From positions 872,530 through 936,529 of the forward strand of contig NZ_OX424407.1 in the NCBI RefSeq assembly GCF_949152215.1: a stretch of DNA of 64,000 nt, given 5' to 3'. This DNA comes from Lancefieldella sp. Marseille-Q7238. Lineage in GTDB: Bacteria; Actinomycetota; Coriobacteriia; Coriobacteriales; Atopobiaceae. How positions within the stretch are numbered: the first letter of the stretch is position 1; each line of letters starts with the position of its first letter. Made by a program: the position numbers and the translations under genes. The notes below the pieces were generated by a model. It was not told the origin of the DNA and did not search any database. It saw only the letters and a list, made by a program, of their open reading frames with translations. Of this stretch, positions 16,671 through 25,204 are shown in pieces.

Positions 16671-18014
16671 TTACGCCGTCAACTTGAAGGGTGCAAGCGC
16701 CTTCAAAACAATTTCATTGGCTTCCTGGCAAAGCTTTTCGGAGGAAGCCTCCGCAAGTACGCGCACCAGAGGCTCGGTGCCCGATGCCCGCACCAGAACA
16801 CGACCATCGCCCTCGAGGTACTTCTCGGCAGCTTCAACTGCCTTCTTTACGTCGGCGGACTCCATGGCGGCGTTCTTGTCGGTGACCTGGACATTGAGCA
16901 ACTGCTGCGGGTACAGGCGGACGGGACGCGCCAGCTCCGAGAGTTTCTCGCGCTCGGCACGAAGAACTTCCATGATGCGAAGGCTGGTCATGATACCGTC
17001 GCCGGTCTTTTCCAAATCGCCAAAGATGATATGGCCGGACTGCTCGCCGCCCAGGCTGTACTCGTGCTCATTCATGCAGGCGTAGACGTTCTTATCGCCC
17101 ACATCGGTCTTGGCGTAGGAAAGACCCGCGTCCTCGAAGGCCTTGAACAGCCCGAAGTTGCTCATAACCGTGGTGACAACCGTCTGCTTTGCCAGACGTC
17201 CGTACTTATTGAGATAGCAGCCACACACATACAAGATAAGGTCGCCGTCGACCACGTGGCCGCGTTCATCAACGGCCAGACAGCGGTCGGCGTCGCCATC
17301 GTAGGCAAAACCGACATCAAGGCCGTTTTGCACCACAAAGCGCTGCAGCTGGTCAATATGGGTGGAACCAGAGTCCACGTTGATGTTAAGGCCGTTTGGA
17401 GCGTTGTTGATAACGTGCGTCTCCGCGCCGAGCGCGTCAAAAACAGGACGAGCAACGCTTGAAGCCGCGCCGTTAGCGCAGTCAAGACCGATTTTCATGC
17501 CCTGAAGGCTGAAGCCGCACGAGGCAATAAGACTGGAGATATAGCGATTGCGTCCCTGCATATAGTCGATGGTGCAGCCGATCTGTTCGCCTGTGGCGAG
17601 AGGGACCTCAAAGGCGCCGTCGATGTAATCCTCAACTTGCTGGAGTATATCCTCCTCCATTTTATAGCCGTCTTTATTCACAAGCTTAATGCCGTTGTCC
17701 GTGAAGGGATTGTGAGAAGCGGTAATCATGATGCCGCAGTCAAAGGCGCCGTCGACCACCTCATAACTTACTCCGGGCGTCGGAATAACATGAAGGATAT
17801 ACGCGTCAGCGCCCGAAGCCACAAGACCAGAGACGAGTGCCGACTCAAACATATAGCTGGAACGGCGAGTGTCTTTTCCCAAAATCACGCGGGCGCGATG
17901 ACCCTGACGAAGCCCGTAGTACCACCCGATGAAGCGGCCAATCTTGTACGCGTGGTCAACGTTGAGGCCTTCGTTCGCACGGCCTCGAAATCCATCAGTG
18001 CCAAAGTACTTCAT
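16671..18014 (-). CDS. glmM: Phosphoglucosamine mutase
   Basis: GlmM converts glucosamine-6-phosphate to glucosamine-1-phosphate for UDP-GlcNAc and cell-wall synthesis. All phosphohexomutase motifs are canonical: KYFGTDGFRG at the N terminus, the phosphoserine loop ITASHNPF, metal site DGDADRC, sugar loop GGEQSGH and phosphate loop RASGTEPLVRV. The start is ATG 18014, preceded by AAGGAG at ideal spacing, giving 447 aa; the frame remains open upstream but without support. It is the first gene of the glmM-acpS-nnr-alr run. It contrasts with the divergent homologue at 55.3 kb. Confidence 0.97.
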   Translation of the reverse strand: MKYFGTDGFRGRANEGLNVDHAYKIGRFIGWYYGLRQGHRARVILGKDTRRSSYMFESALVSGLVASGADAYILHVIPTPGVSYEVVDGAFDCGIMITASHNPFTDNGIKLVNKDGYKMEEDILQQVEDYIDGAFEVPLATGEQIGCTIDYMQGRNRYISSLIASCGFSLQGMKIGLDCANGAASSVARPVFDALGAETHVINNAPNGLNINVDSGSTHIDQLQRFVVQNGLDVGFAYDGDADRCLAVDERGHVVDGDLILYVCGCYLNKYGRLAKQTVVTTVMSNFGLFKAFEDAGLSYAKTDVGDKNVYACMNEHEYSLGGEQSGHIIFGDLEKTGDGIMTSLRIMEVLRAEREKLSELARPVRLYPQQLLNVQVTDKNAAMESADVKKAVEAAEKYLEGDGRVLVRASGTEPLVRVLAEASSEKLCQEANEIVLKALAPFKLTA

Positions 18015-18150
18015 AGCAGCTCCTTGCATATGTCGTATATCGTATGTCATAGGTCCGCGCGATGCGGACGATTGGATGTTCTTCTCGCCTCGCACGCCTA
18101 CACATGCGCGGCAATACTAATATTTTAGGTGAAATCAAAGTGCAGCCAAC

Positions 18151-18186
18151 AAGAAAAAGGGTCTGTCGTAAAATCGACAGACCCTT
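18151..18186 (-). terminator. Terminator of the rplM-rpsI operon
   Basis: A perfect 12-bp stem AAGGGTCTGTCG / CGACAGACCCTT with a six-base loop (18157-18186) is followed on the minus strand by TTTTTCTT. It lies about 70 bases past the rpsI stop and ahead of glmM. Confidence 0.9.
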
Positions 18187-18257
18187 GTGTGCTTTGGTTC
18201 TCGCGTGTCCGCATTCCTTGCGCCAATGCACCTTGCGCTCGGATACGTCCTGAAACG

Positions 18258-18653
18258 TTAGCGCTTCGAGAACTGCGGACGCTTGCGTGCCTTCTTCAGG
18301 CCGTACTTCTTACGCTCGACCGCACGGGAATCGCGGGTGAGGTAACCAGCCTTCTTGAGATCCTCACGGTACTCACCGGCCTCAAGGAGCGCGCGGGCGA
18401 TGCCCAGACGAAGCGCGCCAGCCTGACCGTTGATACCGCCGCCATCACAATTTGCGAAAACATCAAAATGACCAAGGGTATCGGTAACGCGCAGAGGCGC
18501 TACGGCATTGTCAACGAGCTGCTGGCGACCAAAATAGATGGCTGCCTCACGACCATTGACCACTACCTTGCCGGTACCGGGAATAAGACGAACACGAGCC
18601 ACGGCCTCTTTACGACGACCGGTGCCAGTATAAACTGCAGTATTTTCAGCCAT
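18258..18653 (-). CDS. rpsI: 30S ribosomal protein S9
   Basis: S9 is a small-subunit protein whose basic C-terminal tail reaches the P-site tRNA. The 131-aa protein shows [19 protein letters not shown] at the N terminus and ends in [14 protein letters not shown], the conserved KRPQFSKR tail. It follows rplM by 3 bases, the universal rplM-rpsI operon. Confidence 0.99.
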   Translation of the reverse strand: MAENTAVYTGTGRRKEAVARVRLIPGTGKVVVNGREAAIYFGRQQLVDNAVAPLRVTDTLGHFDVFANCDGGGINGQAGALRLGIARALLEAGEYREDLKKAGYLTRDSRAVERKKYGLKKARKRPQFSKR

Positions 18654-18656
18654 CGT

Positions 18657-19097
18657 TTAGCCCTCCAGCTCGATCTTAACGGGATTCTGCGCAGCATGCG
18701 GATGATTGGCTCCGGTATACACCTTGAGCTTCATTCCCTGCTTGCGACCAAGAGTGGTCTTGGGGAGCATGCCCTTAACGGCGTGCTCAATGACACACTC
18801 AGGATGCTTCTCCATAGCTTCCTTGAAAGACTCAAGCTTGAGACCTCCAAGATAGCCAGAGTGACGCCAGTACTCTTTGTAATCAGCCTTAGTACCGGTA
18901 AGGATGACCTTCTCGGCGTTGATGATAACTACAAAGTCACCAGTATCGGCGTTAGGGGTATACTGCGGCTTGTTCTTTCCGCGAAGGATCATTGCTGCCT
19001 TCGTGGCCAGACGGCCGAGCGTAGCGCCCTCAGCGTCGATGAGCACCCACTTGCGCTCGACTTCGCCAGCCTTGGCGAACTGAGTCGACTTCTTCAC
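18657..19097 (-). CDS. rplM: 50S ribosomal protein L13
   Basis: L13 is an early-assembling large-subunit protein. The sequence contains [40 protein letters not shown] and [12 protein letters not shown], all family signatures. The start is the GTG at 19097, preceded by AGGAGG six bases upstream, giving 146 aa, the normal L13 length; the longer frame to 19121 reads through that ribosome site. A TATACT (minus strand, 19197-19192) may be part of its promoter, but no convincing -35 was seen. Confidence 0.98.
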   Translation of the reverse strand: MKKSTQFAKAGEVERKWVLIDAEGATLGRLATKAAMILRGKNKPQYTPNADTGDFVVIINAEKVILTGTKADYKEYWRHSGYLGGLKLESFKEAMEKHPECVIEHAVKGMLPKTTLGRKQGMKLKVYTGANHPHAAQNPVKIELEG

Positions 19098-19290
19098 TAG
19101 ACTCCTCCTACGAATGTACAAAATGGCAGCTTCTGGACAAGCTACCGCTGCTTTTATCAGAGATTACGGGGCTCTGTGGAAAAGCCTTAAAAGTATACTC
19201 CACTTGCACGGCAATATCACGAGGAATTTTATATACGTTCTTCAGCAAACCGAGTATTATCAGTAGTATCCCACTCATCGGAGGTTGCTG

Positions 19291-20223
19291 ATGATTTATA
19301 CCGTTACGTTAAACCCCGCACTCGATAAGACCGTCCAAATTCCGCATTTTACCATTGACCAAGTCAACCGTATCACCGATATCCGTCAGGATGCGGGAGG
19401 CAAGGGCATCAACGTATCCAAGGTTATAGCTCAGCTGGGTGGAACTTCTGTTGCTGTCGCTCTTCTTGGCGGCACTACAGGCACCTGGATTGAGCGCTCT
19501 CTTAGCGAGCAGAACATCAAAGTCCATGCCTTCGACGCCGGTGGACAGACGCGAACCAATCTCAAGGTAGTTGACGTTGTCAGTCACACCAATACCGACA
19601 TCAACGAATCGGGACCTGAGGTGCGCGATGAACAGCTCACTTCCATTCTCAACGAACTTGCGGGCATGACCTCCGCGGGAGACATCGTAGTGCTCTCCGG
19701 CAGTCTCCCGCGTGGGGCTTCCATAGATACCTACGGTCGCTGGACGCGCCGCCTGCGCGAAGCGGGACTGAAAGTCTTTTTGGACGCTGATGGCGCTGCC
19801 CTCCAGGCCGGCCTTGCCGAGAAGCCCTATTACACCAAACCCAACGATCATGAACTCTCTGAGCTGGTAGGACGCAAACTTGATACCGTCGACGACATTG
19901 CCGATGCCGCGGCAGCACTTGTCGCAGAGGGTCCCAGCACCGTTTGCATCTCTATGGGAGGCAATGGCGCCGTCTATATTGCCAAAGATCAGGCATGGTA
20001 CGCGTATCCTGTGCGCGTGCCGGTAGGAAGCACCGTTGGAGCGGGAGATTCGGTAGTGGCGGCTTTTGCCTATGCCGAGGATAAAGGACTTTCCATTGAG
20101 GACACGCTGCGCCTCGCTATGGCAACTGGCGCCGCCAACGTCATGGAATCCGGTACGCAAGCCGCTCCACGCTCCGTTGTGGATTCGCTGCTTGAAAAGG
20201 TGCAGCTCAAGCGCCTTACCTAA
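19291..20223 (+). CDS. PfkB-family hexose kinase (1-phosphofructokinase/tagatose-6-P kinase type)
   Basis: Members of this family phosphorylate fructose-1-phosphate, tagatose-6-phosphate or fructose-6-phosphate. The 310-aa protein starts MIYTVTLNPALDKTV and has the substrate motif GGKGINVSKVIAQLGG, and the ATP/anion-hole motif STVGAGDSVVAAFAYA with catalytic Asp in GAGD. The ATG at 19291 has GGAGG six bases upstream; a TTG six bases earlier is not needed. It is the only clear plus-strand gene here. The substrate cannot be decided: no PTS or fru repressor gene is adjacent. Its stop overlaps the convergent patatin gene by 8 bases. Confidence 0.93.
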   Translation: MIYTVTLNPALDKTVQIPHFTIDQVNRITDIRQDAGGKGINVSKVIAQLGGTSVAVALLGGTTGTWIERSLSEQNIKVHAFDAGGQTRTNLKVVDVVSHTNTDINESGPEVRDEQLTSILNELAGMTSAGDIVVLSGSLPRGASIDTYGRWTRRLREAGLKVFLDADGAALQAGLAEKPYYTKPNDHELSELVGRKLDTVDDIADAAAALVAEGPSTVCISMGGNGAVYIAKDQAWYAYPVRVPVGSTVGAGDSVVAAFAYAEDKGLSIEDTLRLAMATGAANVMESGTQAAPRSVVDSLLEKVQLKRLT

Positions 20224-21247
20224 CGCCATCCGCGACAAAGGTGCGGATCTCTTCAATCCGCTTTTCCGCCTGTCCACGCCCTTGCAGGTAAAGCGTCAAA
20301 AGCGCCTCGCCCGAGCGTTCGTTTACCTTGACGCCTACCGTCTCGGGAGGAGCTATCACCAGACATCGACCTTCTCGCTCCAGCTGCCAGAGCTGCTCCC
20401 TGCAAGCGTTGTATCTTTTCGCACGCGTCTCAAGCGCGTCGAGATAATACGGGAAAGCGTCATAGCGATGTGAGCGAATGGCCATTTGCTCGTTTGCGGT
20501 GCCCTTGAGGTATTCACGGTCTTGCGTCACGATCACCACTGCCCGTTTTGACGGCATGTGATCCTCGGGGATTCGCGCTCCCGAAAGTCCAAGCGCAGGA
20601 GCAAAGGGAATGGAATCGGTAGTGCCGCCGTCCAAATAGCGGCGTCCCTCCTGCTCGACCGTCCTTGATACCAGCGGCATCGAAGCCGAGGCCTGAACTT
20701 TCCAGATATCCTCAGGCAGAGATCGTACATGCAGGTACGCGGGGGTCCCAAAGGTAACGTCAGAAGCTACGGCATACATTTGCAGAGGATTTGAGTTGAA
20801 TGCCTCAGAATCGCATGGGTCCAGATGATTTTGTATCTCTTCGTACATGAATTCGCTGCCGGCAATATTTCCCGTAGTGGCCAGCGACCAGAACGACATG
20901 AACCTGCGATCGTCCCGGAATGCCAGGATCACGCGCATGGCACGACCGATCTGACGAGATTTGAAGCTCACTGCATTGATGGCGCCCGCAGAGGTTCCCC
21001 ACACGCTGTCGAAGTCGACAATGCCATGTTCAAGCAAGACATCCAATACGCCGGCGGTAAAAATGCCCCGAAAGCTGCCGCCCTCAAGAACGAGGGCGGC
21101 AGTCGATTGGTACGCTCCAGCCTGTTGAGACGGTCGGACCGAAGGGGTTTCTCGCTCTTCTTTTGCCGCTAGGGTTTCCTTTGCAGTTTCTGTCGAATTC
21201 CTCGCCTTAGGTTCTGTTGGGTTTTCCTTCTCGGCTTCTGCTCCCAT
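20216..21247 (-). CDS. Patatin-like phospholipase
   Basis: The 343-aa protein is a patatin-family serine hydrolase, probably cytoplasmic (no signal peptide). The oxyanion loop LEGGSFRGIFTAGVL, nucleophile elbow GTSAG and dyad aspartate in YLDGGTTDS are all present, as in the YjjU-like bacterial branch. About 50 N-terminal residues before the domain are charged and low complexity (AEKENPTEPKARNSTETAKE). The start at 21247 has AAGGAGG just upstream; a longer frame reaches 21286. It follows the DUF3021 gene by 38 bases. Its stop overlaps the plus-strand kinase gene tail to tail. The lipid substrate is unknown. Confidence 0.92.
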   Translation of the reverse strand: MGAEAEKENPTEPKARNSTETAKETLAAKEERETPSVRPSQQAGAYQSTAALVLEGGSFRGIFTAGVLDVLLEHGIVDFDSVWGTSAGAINAVSFKSRQIGRAMRVILAFRDDRRFMSFWSLATTGNIAGSEFMYEEIQNHLDPCDSEAFNSNPLQMYAVASDVTFGTPAYLHVRSLPEDIWKVQASASMPLVSRTVEQEGRRYLDGGTTDSIPFAPALGLSGARIPEDHMPSKRAVVIVTQDREYLKGTANEQMAIRSHRYDAFPYYLDALETRAKRYNACREQLWQLEREGRCLVIAPPETVGVKVNERSGEALLTLYLQGRGQAEKRIEEIRTFVADGVR

Positions 21248-21285
21248 GAGGCCTCCTTCTGTTACTTGAAAGAAGTGTACCCTCA

Positions 21286-21798
21286 TCAGCGCCGAGCGTC
21301 CTGATACTTTTTGAACGCCATTTGATATTCTCTATTCTCACGTTTGAAACGCCAGTTAAAGAGGATGGTCATCACCAGAAGAATCACAAGATATGACCCT
21401 ACAAACGAAACCCATGCCTCAGGGATGCCGGGTAACCAGCCTCCGATGAGCGCCATTATCACTAACACGGAAAACATGCAGACGTTAAATCCCAGATACC
21501 GTTTGAAATAGCTAAAGCGCAGGATAAACGGTTGGTAATTAAACCAAACCTGCTGAAACAGCCCCGCTCCTGCTCCCGCGCCAATGAGCGTCAGAACAAG
21601 GATACTTTCCTGTCTGTCGCCAAAGTCACCAAGCAGCATCACCACAAAGTACACAAGTGAAACCATCGTAAAGTAAAACGCTCCTATAACAAGACCTTTC
21701 CGCGCCGTCTCGCCCATCGTTTTGTTGGCGCCACCGCCAAACTCTTGATTGGCGGTCTGCTCAATGTTCTGCATGCCCTGCGACTGTTTAAGTTCCAT
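21286..21798 (-). CDS. DUF3021-like four-helix membrane protein
   Basis: The 170-aa protein has four predicted membrane segments (GLVIGAFYFTMVSLVYFVV, ILVLTLIGAGAGAGLF, LGFNVCMFSVLVIMALIGG, FVGSYLVILLVMTILF) between a polar N terminus and a basic tail. This arrangement matches DUF3021 proteins, which are almost always encoded next to a LytTR regulator and are thought to inhibit it at the membrane. The LytTR gene is immediately upstream. Start at 21798 chosen for the purine-rich GAAGGGGATACC before the ATG; a longer frame reaches 21837. Function is inferred from context. Confidence 0.82.
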   Translation of the reverse strand: MELKQSQGMQNIEQTANQEFGGGANKTMGETARKGLVIGAFYFTMVSLVYFVVMLLGDFGDRQESILVLTLIGAGAGAGLFQQVWFNYQPFILRFSYFKRYLGFNVCMFSVLVIMALIGGWLPGIPEAWVSFVGSYLVILLVMTILFNWRFKRENREYQMAFKKYQDARR

Positions 21799-21934
21799 GG
21801 TATCCCCTTCTCTTGGGACGTGTTGAATTTGAAACATACTCGAACACCCTGCGGCCTAGTGCCCCAATCACCTCGTGACTGCCCGCCCTCGCGCATAATG
21901 CCTCGCGCGGCTGGCTACCTTTGCCCCGAGGCAC

Positions 21935-22381
21935 CTACCTGAGGCCAATGCGCTTTTTAATGCCTGCCGCATATTTTCTTGAGGCAACCAGGTTCTTCTC
22001 ACCAAGAGAAAGAAGCATGCGTCCGGATCCCGCGGGACTAATCCCTGTAACATGGTCCAAATTGACCAATTCCTGTCGAGAAGTACGGACAAACTCCGTT
22101 TCTTTCAGGGCCGCTTCAAGCTCATGCAGGCGACTGTCGCTTTCAAGCGTTTCACCAGTTGCAAGATGAATCAGTGATGCGTTCTCGCTCGTTTCAATCC
22201 ACGCTACATCGGCGAGAAACACTATGCGCCGCTTGATGGTTCCGGGAACGTACCCCGAAATTTTGCCGTCAGCCATCTGCAGCTGGCGAACAATTCCGGC
22301 AACGCGCCAGTCATCCGACCCGCTCAGGATAGTCACCTCTATCTGCGAACGACCCTTTTCCTCTACGACACGAATCTCCAT
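21935..22381 (-). CDS. LytTR DNA-binding domain regulator
   Basis: The 148-aa protein has no receiver domain. Its C-terminal half is a LytTR domain (IVFLADVAWIETSENASLIHL, RLHELEAALKETEFVRTSRQ, LVNLDHVTGISP). Together with the DUF3021 gene downstream it forms the common two-gene membrane-inhibitor/regulator module; such modules often control their own operon and competence or stress genes in other taxa. ATG 22381 is preferred; a TTG start at 22396 would add five residues. Target sites are not identifiable here. Confidence 0.93.
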   Translation of the reverse strand: MEIRVVEEKGRSQIEVTILSGSDDWRVAGIVRQLQMADGKISGYVPGTIKRRIVFLADVAWIETSENASLIHLATGETLESDSRLHELEAALKETEFVRTSRQELVNLDHVTGISPAGSGRMLLSLGEKNLVASRKYAAGIKKRIGLR

Positions 22382-22538
22382 CTTTCGTCCAAACAATCGA
22401 TTCTGCCTGTTGCCGCCTCGCCTTAAGGCATCTCTAGCATAAGCAAACTGAATGCGAATAGCTCAGCATGCGCCCAAGATGCACTATCTGGCAGGTAGAA
22501 TGCTTTTTATGCAATAAATTCAACATCGCCGCAATATT

Positions 22539-22579
22539 ACAATCGTTCATATTGCATGTATGGCAATATGAACGATTGT
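22539..22579. repeat. Perfect 17-bp inverted repeat downstream of the sortase gene
   Basis: The arms at 22539-22555 and 22563-22579 are perfect complements (beginning ACAATCGTTCAT) around a seven-base loop. It lies 27 bases past the sortase stop. There is no T tract on either side in the minus-strand direction, so it may act as an mRNA 3'-end stabiliser, a terminator of unusual type or an operator. Confidence 0.8.
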
Positions 22580-22605
22580 TAATTCATTATTTATCTCTAT
22601 TCATA

Positions 22606-23649
22606 TTATCTTTTATGGGATCTGTTGCTCCTCTTCTTATGGAACTTCACTGCAAAAACTATGCCTAAAATAATACTTATTGTAACCAGTATGCCAGCAA
22701 TTGAATAAAACACCATATGCCTAGGCAAATCGGCAAGCGGTTCAACAGAACGATTGACCAGCTTCTTTGAAGACTCCCATTCCGCAGGGACTTCACAGCG
22801 CTCTGCGTGCACGAGCAAACGATGGGTATTAACGCCATATGGTGTACAAGTTACGAGAGTAACTTGGTCTTTTCCAGGTTCGATTGAGAGACTATTTACT
22901 TCTTCAGGAAGAACAACCTCGGTTGAAGTTACTCTATATGCGTGATCTTCACCAAGCACACGAACAATGAACCAATCATTTACGCTCAGTTCATTCAGCT
23001 TATCAAAAATGCGAGCAGTTGGTAATCCGGTATGTCCCGCAAGGACACAGTGAGTTGATTCTCCACCGATAGGAACTGACGTGTTCACAACATGCCCAAC
23101 ACCATGCTGAAGCACTTTATCAGTTGTAAAATGATAAATGGGGAGATCAACACTAATTTTTGGTATTATCAGCTCACCCATGGTACCGTCTCCGGCAACA
23201 TTGAGGACTTCCTTGTATTCTTCGTTTCCAGGCATCGTATCTTTACTGTCAAATGGGTCAATGACTTTTGAGCTACCATCACGAAGATGTTTATTAAAGG
23301 CTATTGCTTTCTCTTTTTCAGAAGAAAGATCCTCTTTTTTCATTGCTGTTACAGTTTTTTCTTGAGTCGCACTCACTTCATTTTGGGCTTGCTGATTAAG
23401 CCAATCACTTACAAATGGATAAGATATAAGTGCAAGACCTGCTACTAAAGCAATAATAGATAAAATCAGCCAAATCTGGGAACGTTTCTTTTTCTTTATA
23501 TTTTCAACATTTAACTGAGTTCCGGACATCTGTATACCGGATATTTGAGGCACTGATACTTTCCTTCTACCGGACACAGTAACAGAAGCAGGAGAATCTG
23601 ATGATTCTCCTGCTTCACTACCATGCTTCATATGTTTTGCATAAGTCAT
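22606..23649 (-). CDS. Class C (pilus-polymerising) sortase
   Basis: The 347-aa transpeptidase links pilin subunits through their sorting signals. It has an N-terminal cytoplasmic tail, a membrane segment (LILSIIALVAGLALISYPF), the catalytic His in VLAGHTGLPTARIF, Cys in TLVTCTPYGVNTHR with the downstream Arg, and a second membrane segment near the C terminus (IAGILVTISIILGIVFAVKF) typical of class C. Preceding the catalytic domain is a linker that could act as the lid. It follows the pilin gene by 22 bases, so it belongs to the pilus operon and probably polymerises that pilin. Confidence 0.95.
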   Translation of the reverse strand: MTYAKHMKHGSEAGESSDSPASVTVSGRRKVSVPQISGIQMSGTQLNVENIKKKKRSQIWLILSIIALVAGLALISYPFVSDWLNQQAQNEVSATQEKTVTAMKKEDLSSEKEKAIAFNKHLRDGSSKVIDPFDSKDTMPGNEEYKEVLNVAGDGTMGELIIPKISVDLPIYHFTTDKVLQHGVGHVVNTSVPIGGESTHCVLAGHTGLPTARIFDKLNELSVNDWFIVRVLGEDHAYRVTSTEVVLPEEVNSLSIEPGKDQVTLVTCTPYGVNTHRLLVHAERCEVPAEWESSKKLVNRSVEPLADLPRHMVFYSIAGILVTISIILGIVFAVKFHKKRSNRSHKR

Positions 23650-23671
23650 GGTTGAAACAAATCCTGCTTAC

Positions 23672-25102
23672 TTAAGCGCGCTGCTTCCTTGAACGAATGA
23701 TTGCAAACACGCCAGCGGCGAGAAGAACAGTTCCTGCTGCAGTAAGAGCAAAGGTACCTGCATCGCCGGTAACAGGAAGGACAGGCTGCTTCTTATCGAC
23801 TACATTTTGAGAATTAACAAGGAAATTGTTCTCGGTTACACCCTCTGTAGCTGGGTTATCAGCAGTAGCAGTGGTTTCACTAAGATCAAACTCAATGTCT
23901 TCGACCTTGGTGTAGCCGGTAGGCACACCAGTCTCAGAAATCTTGTAGTGACCGGCAGCAAGGCCGGAGAAGTAGACATAGCCCTTATCATCGGAGGTAG
24001 AAGTTAAAACCTTGCCGTTGGGAAGGGTGAGAGTAAAGGTAGCACCCTTAAGAGGATTGCCTTCAGGGTCAGTCTTCTTGAAGACATAGCCATAAGTCTT
24101 CACCTTAGTTGTGCTATCAGGGGTAACAGTTGTCGAATCATAAGGGTTAGGATTAAACGTAACGGTGGCAGTGTTGCCAGTTACATCATCTGCGCTGTGA
24201 GAAAAAGCTTCAGAAGTAAGCTCTGCCTCATAGGTAACCTCAATTGATTTACCAGGGTTAGCCAGGATGTAATCCTTCTTGAACTCAATGGTATAGCCGT
24301 TCTCAGCTGCCGTCAGGGTGTAATCAGCGCCGGAAACTGCCGTCTCACCATTGATCTTAATGGTGCTCGTCTTGATTTTAAGGCCCTTGGTCGGCTTATC
24401 ACCAATCGTGAAGGTGGCGTTTTTAGAATCCTTTGGATAGTTAGGAATAGCAGTGTTGACCTTGAAGGGAACGGTATCGCCAACACTGTACTTGTCAGTA
24501 GATTCCTTGTACTCAGAACCAACAGTCTTCTTGACAGTGACATCGGTCTTCTTGACGTCGATAGGAGCAACGTCACGAGACTTATAGACACCGCCCTCGA
24601 CCTTTGGTGATACGTCAACGACCATGTTCTGATACACGCGGGTCTTACCACTTGCAGAGGTAACACGGACCAGATAGTAGCCGCTTCCAAGGGTAAGCTT
24701 GGCGTTACCGTCGGCGCCTGCAGTTGCAGTAGCATTAGCGGCCTTTGAGGTCAGCGCGTTTGCGATGGCCGCAGTGGCATTCTGCATAGCGGAACCCTGA
24801 GTAAAGGTATAGCCATCGGTAGCAACGGCAGCGATCTTCTCGATCGTATCGTACTCAGAGGGCAGGCCATCCGCCATCTTGTAGGTCAGATTGTTGGCAG
24901 CATCAATATCTGCATCAGCAATCTGATAGGCACTTACAACGTCACCCGTTTCAAGACCCTTGATGGTGACTTCGCTGTCAGCAACATCCTGAGCGCTTGT
25001 AGGCGCTGCAAATGCCTTGACCGGCACCAGAGAGAAAGCCAGAACGGCTGCTGCAAGAAGACAGCTGATCCTCCCCAGAATGCCCTTAGAAGCAAATTTC
25101 AT
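23672..25102 (-). CDS. Major pilin subunit, LPVTG-anchored
   Basis: The 476-aa precursor has a signal peptide (ILGRISCLLAAAVLAFSLVP..AFAA), a central isopeptide-forming pilin region (YQNMVVDVSPKVEGGVYKSR resembles the pilin-lysine segment of FimA/SpaA backbones; VKKTVGSEYKESTDKYSVGD starts the next domain), a C-terminal Cna-B/SpaA domain (FKKTDPEGNPLKGATFTLTL, ending in YKISETGVPTGY with its E-box glutamate) and the cell-wall sorting signal LPVTGDAG plus membrane helix and RSRKQRA tail. AGGAGG precedes the ATG. It lies between the tip adhesin and the sortase gene. The pilin-motif lysine assignment is by resemblance only. Confidence 0.93.
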   Translation of the reverse strand: MKFASKGILGRISCLLAAAVLAFSLVPVKAFAAPTSAQDVADSEVTIKGLETGDVVSAYQIADADIDAANNLTYKMADGLPSEYDTIEKIAAVATDGYTFTQGSAMQNATAAIANALTSKAANATATAGADGNAKLTLGSGYYLVRVTSASGKTRVYQNMVVDVSPKVEGGVYKSRDVAPIDVKKTDVTVKKTVGSEYKESTDKYSVGDTVPFKVNTAIPNYPKDSKNATFTIGDKPTKGLKIKTSTIKINGETAVSGADYTLTAAENGYTIEFKKDYILANPGKSIEVTYEAELTSEAFSHSADDVTGNTATVTFNPNPYDSTTVTPDSTTKVKTYGYVFKKTDPEGNPLKGATFTLTLPNGKVLTSTSDDKGYVYFSGLAAGHYKISETGVPTGYTKVEDIEFDLSETTATADNPATEGVTENNFLVNSQNVVDKKQPVLPVTGDAGTFALTAAGTVLLAAGVFAIIRSRKQRA

Positions 25103-25204
25103 TCTTTCCTCCTTTTCATTTTCTGGTCATCCAGAATGAATCGACATTTATTTGCATCTTGTAAAGTCTTACAAGTCACAAACTGAAACAACGTGGGATA
25201 CGAT

